Assembly (NCBI RefSeq): GCF_021044825.1 | Contig: NZ_JAJNOC010000002.1 | Location: 829,902 to 893,901, forward strand | DNA length: 64,000 bases | DNA from: Massilia phyllostachyos | Lineage (GTDB): Bacteria > Pseudomonadota > Gammaproteobacteria > Burkholderiales > Burkholderiaceae_D | Direction of reading: 5' to 3' | Shown here: positions 62,985 to 64,000 of the stretch, piece after piece | Numbering within the stretch: position 1 is the stretch's first letter | Layout: every line of letters begins with the position of its first letter | Translations under genes and position numbers: made by a program | The notes under the pieces: generated by a model | The model's database searches: none | Told to the model about the DNA's origin: nothing | What the model saw: the letters and a program-made list of their open reading frames with translations, nothing else

Positions 62985-64000
62985 AGGAACCGTTCTTTCA
63001 AACTTACGCAAAGCTGCCTGATACTACTTAAAGCTCGCCTTGCTGTTGAATTCCTGCTTCACAGGGGCCGGTTTCACCCTGCGCTCGCGCACAGGGCCAG
63101 CGCCTTCCCCTCCACAGGCTGACACGGTGGAACTCACCGCCATGTTTCTCAGATTGATCGCCGCATTCACGTCACGGTCATGCGCGGCCCCGCAAGCGTC
63201 GCAAGTCCAGTGCCGCTGCGCCAGGGTCAGCGTCTCGATCTTGACGCCGCAGCACGAACAGGTCTTGCTGCTCGGGTACCAGCGATCGACCACGACGACC
63301 TGCCCACCACGCCGTTCCGCCTTGTACTCCAGCTGACGGCGAAACTCGCCAAAGCCCATATCGGCAATGGCCCGCGACAGGCAATGGTTGCCCAGCATTC
63401 CCTTCACGTTCAGATCCTCGATGCCGATCGTGTGGAAGCGTCGCGTGATGCTCGTCGATGCCTGGTGTAAATCGTTCGAGCGAATATTCCTGACCCGCGC
63501 ATGTTGCCGCGCCAGCTTGCGCTTGGCTTTGTGGCGGTTGTGCGATCCTTTTTCCTTGCGCGAAACAGCTTTGGCTAGTCGGCGCAGCTGTTTCTGTGCA
63601 CATCGCAGCGCTTTCGATCCTGTGAACACTTCGCCAGTGGAGAGCGTCGCCAGATTGCTCACGCCGAGATCGACTCCCACCGCGCCTTGGTTTTCGGATG
63701 GCGGCAGTAATCGTTCCTCGAGCGTATCGACGGTGATGCTGGCATACCAGTGATCGGCAATGCGACAGATGCAGGCCGAGACGACGCGGCCCTGATGACG
63801 CAGACACTCACGCATGCGCACCCACCCCAGCTTCGCGATCCGGATGTGCTTGTCCTGCACCTCAATTTGATCGTTGCTTAACGTGAACCGGTCATTGACC
63901 CCCTTGCGGTGAAATGTCGGATAGCCAGTGCGCTTGGCAAAGAAATTCTTGAAAGCTGTTCCCAACTGCCGGATCGCCTCCTGAGCCGCGCACTTCGTCA
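62985..64000 (-). mobile_element. IS200/IS605-superfamily element, partial (right end and tnpB)
   Basis: The tnpB gene begins outside the window and ends at 63024. The space from 62985 to 63023, directly after the mscS stop, should hold the element's end and the 3' part of a guide (omega) RNA. A small dyad AAGGAACCGTTCTTT lies at 62985-63000. No tnpA (Y1 transposase) is in view. The exact end is not identified. Confidence 0.6.
63024..63998 (-). CDS. tnpB: TnpB-family RNA-guided endonuclease, N-terminus outside window
   Basis: The frame is open through the right edge (residues upstream of a possible TTG at 63965 read KCAAQEAIRQ), so the N-terminus is cut. The RuvC-like active site is whole: Asp in GVDLGVSNLAT, Glu in GIEDLNVKGM, and Asp in DRDVNAAINL. 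A zinc ribbon lies before the last (CSCCG and CDACG). TnpB proteins are guide-RNA-directed nucleases that help IS200/IS605 elements persist. A solitary tnpB of IS1341 type is possible. The protein ends with a basic tail that may be part of the RNA-coding 3' region. Confidence 0.9.
   Translation of the reverse strand, partial: TKCAAQEAIRQLGTAFKNFFAKRTGYPTFHRKGVNDRFTLSNDQIEVQDKHIRIAKLGWVRMRECLRHQGRVVSACICRIADHWYASITVDTLEERLLPPSENQGAVGVDLGVSNLATLSTGEVFTGSKALRCAQKQLRRLAKAVSRKEKGSHNRHKAKRKLARQHARVRNIRSNDLHQASTSITRRFHTIGIEDLNVKGMLGNHCLSRAIADMGFGEFRRQLEYKAERRGGQVVVVDRWYPSSKTCSCCGVKIETLTLAQRHWTCDACGAAHDRDVNAAINLRNMAVSSTVSACGGEGAGPVRERRVKPAPVKQEFNSKASFK

Overview
The window looks like a chromosome segment of a high-G+C betaproteobacterium, most likely Oxalobacteraceae close to Massilia. 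This is inferred from the high-G+C coding style, the Oar-like TonB receptor, the DUF2863 and DUF5985 families, and the family relationships of the housekeeping proteins; no rRNA or tRNA gene was seen to confirm it.

Bases 1-17,400 are accessory DNA built in layers. Bases 1-12,611 are most of a Tn3-family transposon. It contains a Tn21-like tnpA running off the left edge, a tnpT/tnpS cointegrate-resolution pair with a resolution site between them, and a cargo. The cargo is a seven-gene operon (SnoaL-like protein, ECF sigma factor, anti-sigma factor, DUF305 protein, beta-propeller, molybdopterin sulfite-oxidase-family enzyme, dihaem cytochrome c) followed by a divergent LysR regulator and a YeiH-type exporter. 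Next to the right 38-bp terminal inverted repeat (12,574-12,611) lies a decayed second tnpA 3' end. The transposon sits inside ietS, the subtilase gene of an IetAS-type addiction/defence pair, so ietA (13,538-14,623) is left with a toxin partner cut just after its catalytic Asp. Bases 12,612 to about 17,400 are an older island: ietA, a KfrA-like DNA-binding protein, an HNH-type nuclease, two tiny reading frames, and a repeat block with four GTACCTAAA copies arranged head to head.

Bases 17,600-63,000 read as ordinary chromosome. In order they hold: a TonB-dependent receptor, a PP2C-like phosphatase, a multi-pass membrane protein, and a tyrosine recombinase with a perfect LexA box. Then come NAD biosynthesis (nadB; nadA-nadC) around a sirtuin gene, an ABC-F ATPase (ybiT), LD-carboxypeptidase, wobble-base tRNA modification (tadA-queD-queE), a histidine kinase, and a diguanylate cyclase. 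They are followed by a stress protein with four C-terminal repeats and its one-repeat neighbour, a secreted nuclease, a three-gene DUF5985 operon, a PhyH-type dioxygenase, and a hybrid histidine kinase. The last part has two MscS channels, a glycosyltransferase, a purine permease, a DUF481 outer-membrane protein, a thioredoxin-MFS pair, and a frameshifted TolB-like/amidohydrolase lipoprotein. A TnpB gene of the IS200/IS605 superfamily runs off the right edge. Intergenic spaces carry several repeat families, including large near-perfect palindromes on both sides of one mscS gene.

The most interesting unit is the mobile cassette at 4,471-12,172: an apparently self-regulated periplasmic sulfite oxidation module with a sulfate/sulfite exporter, packaged in a Tn21-like transposon with an unusual resolution system.
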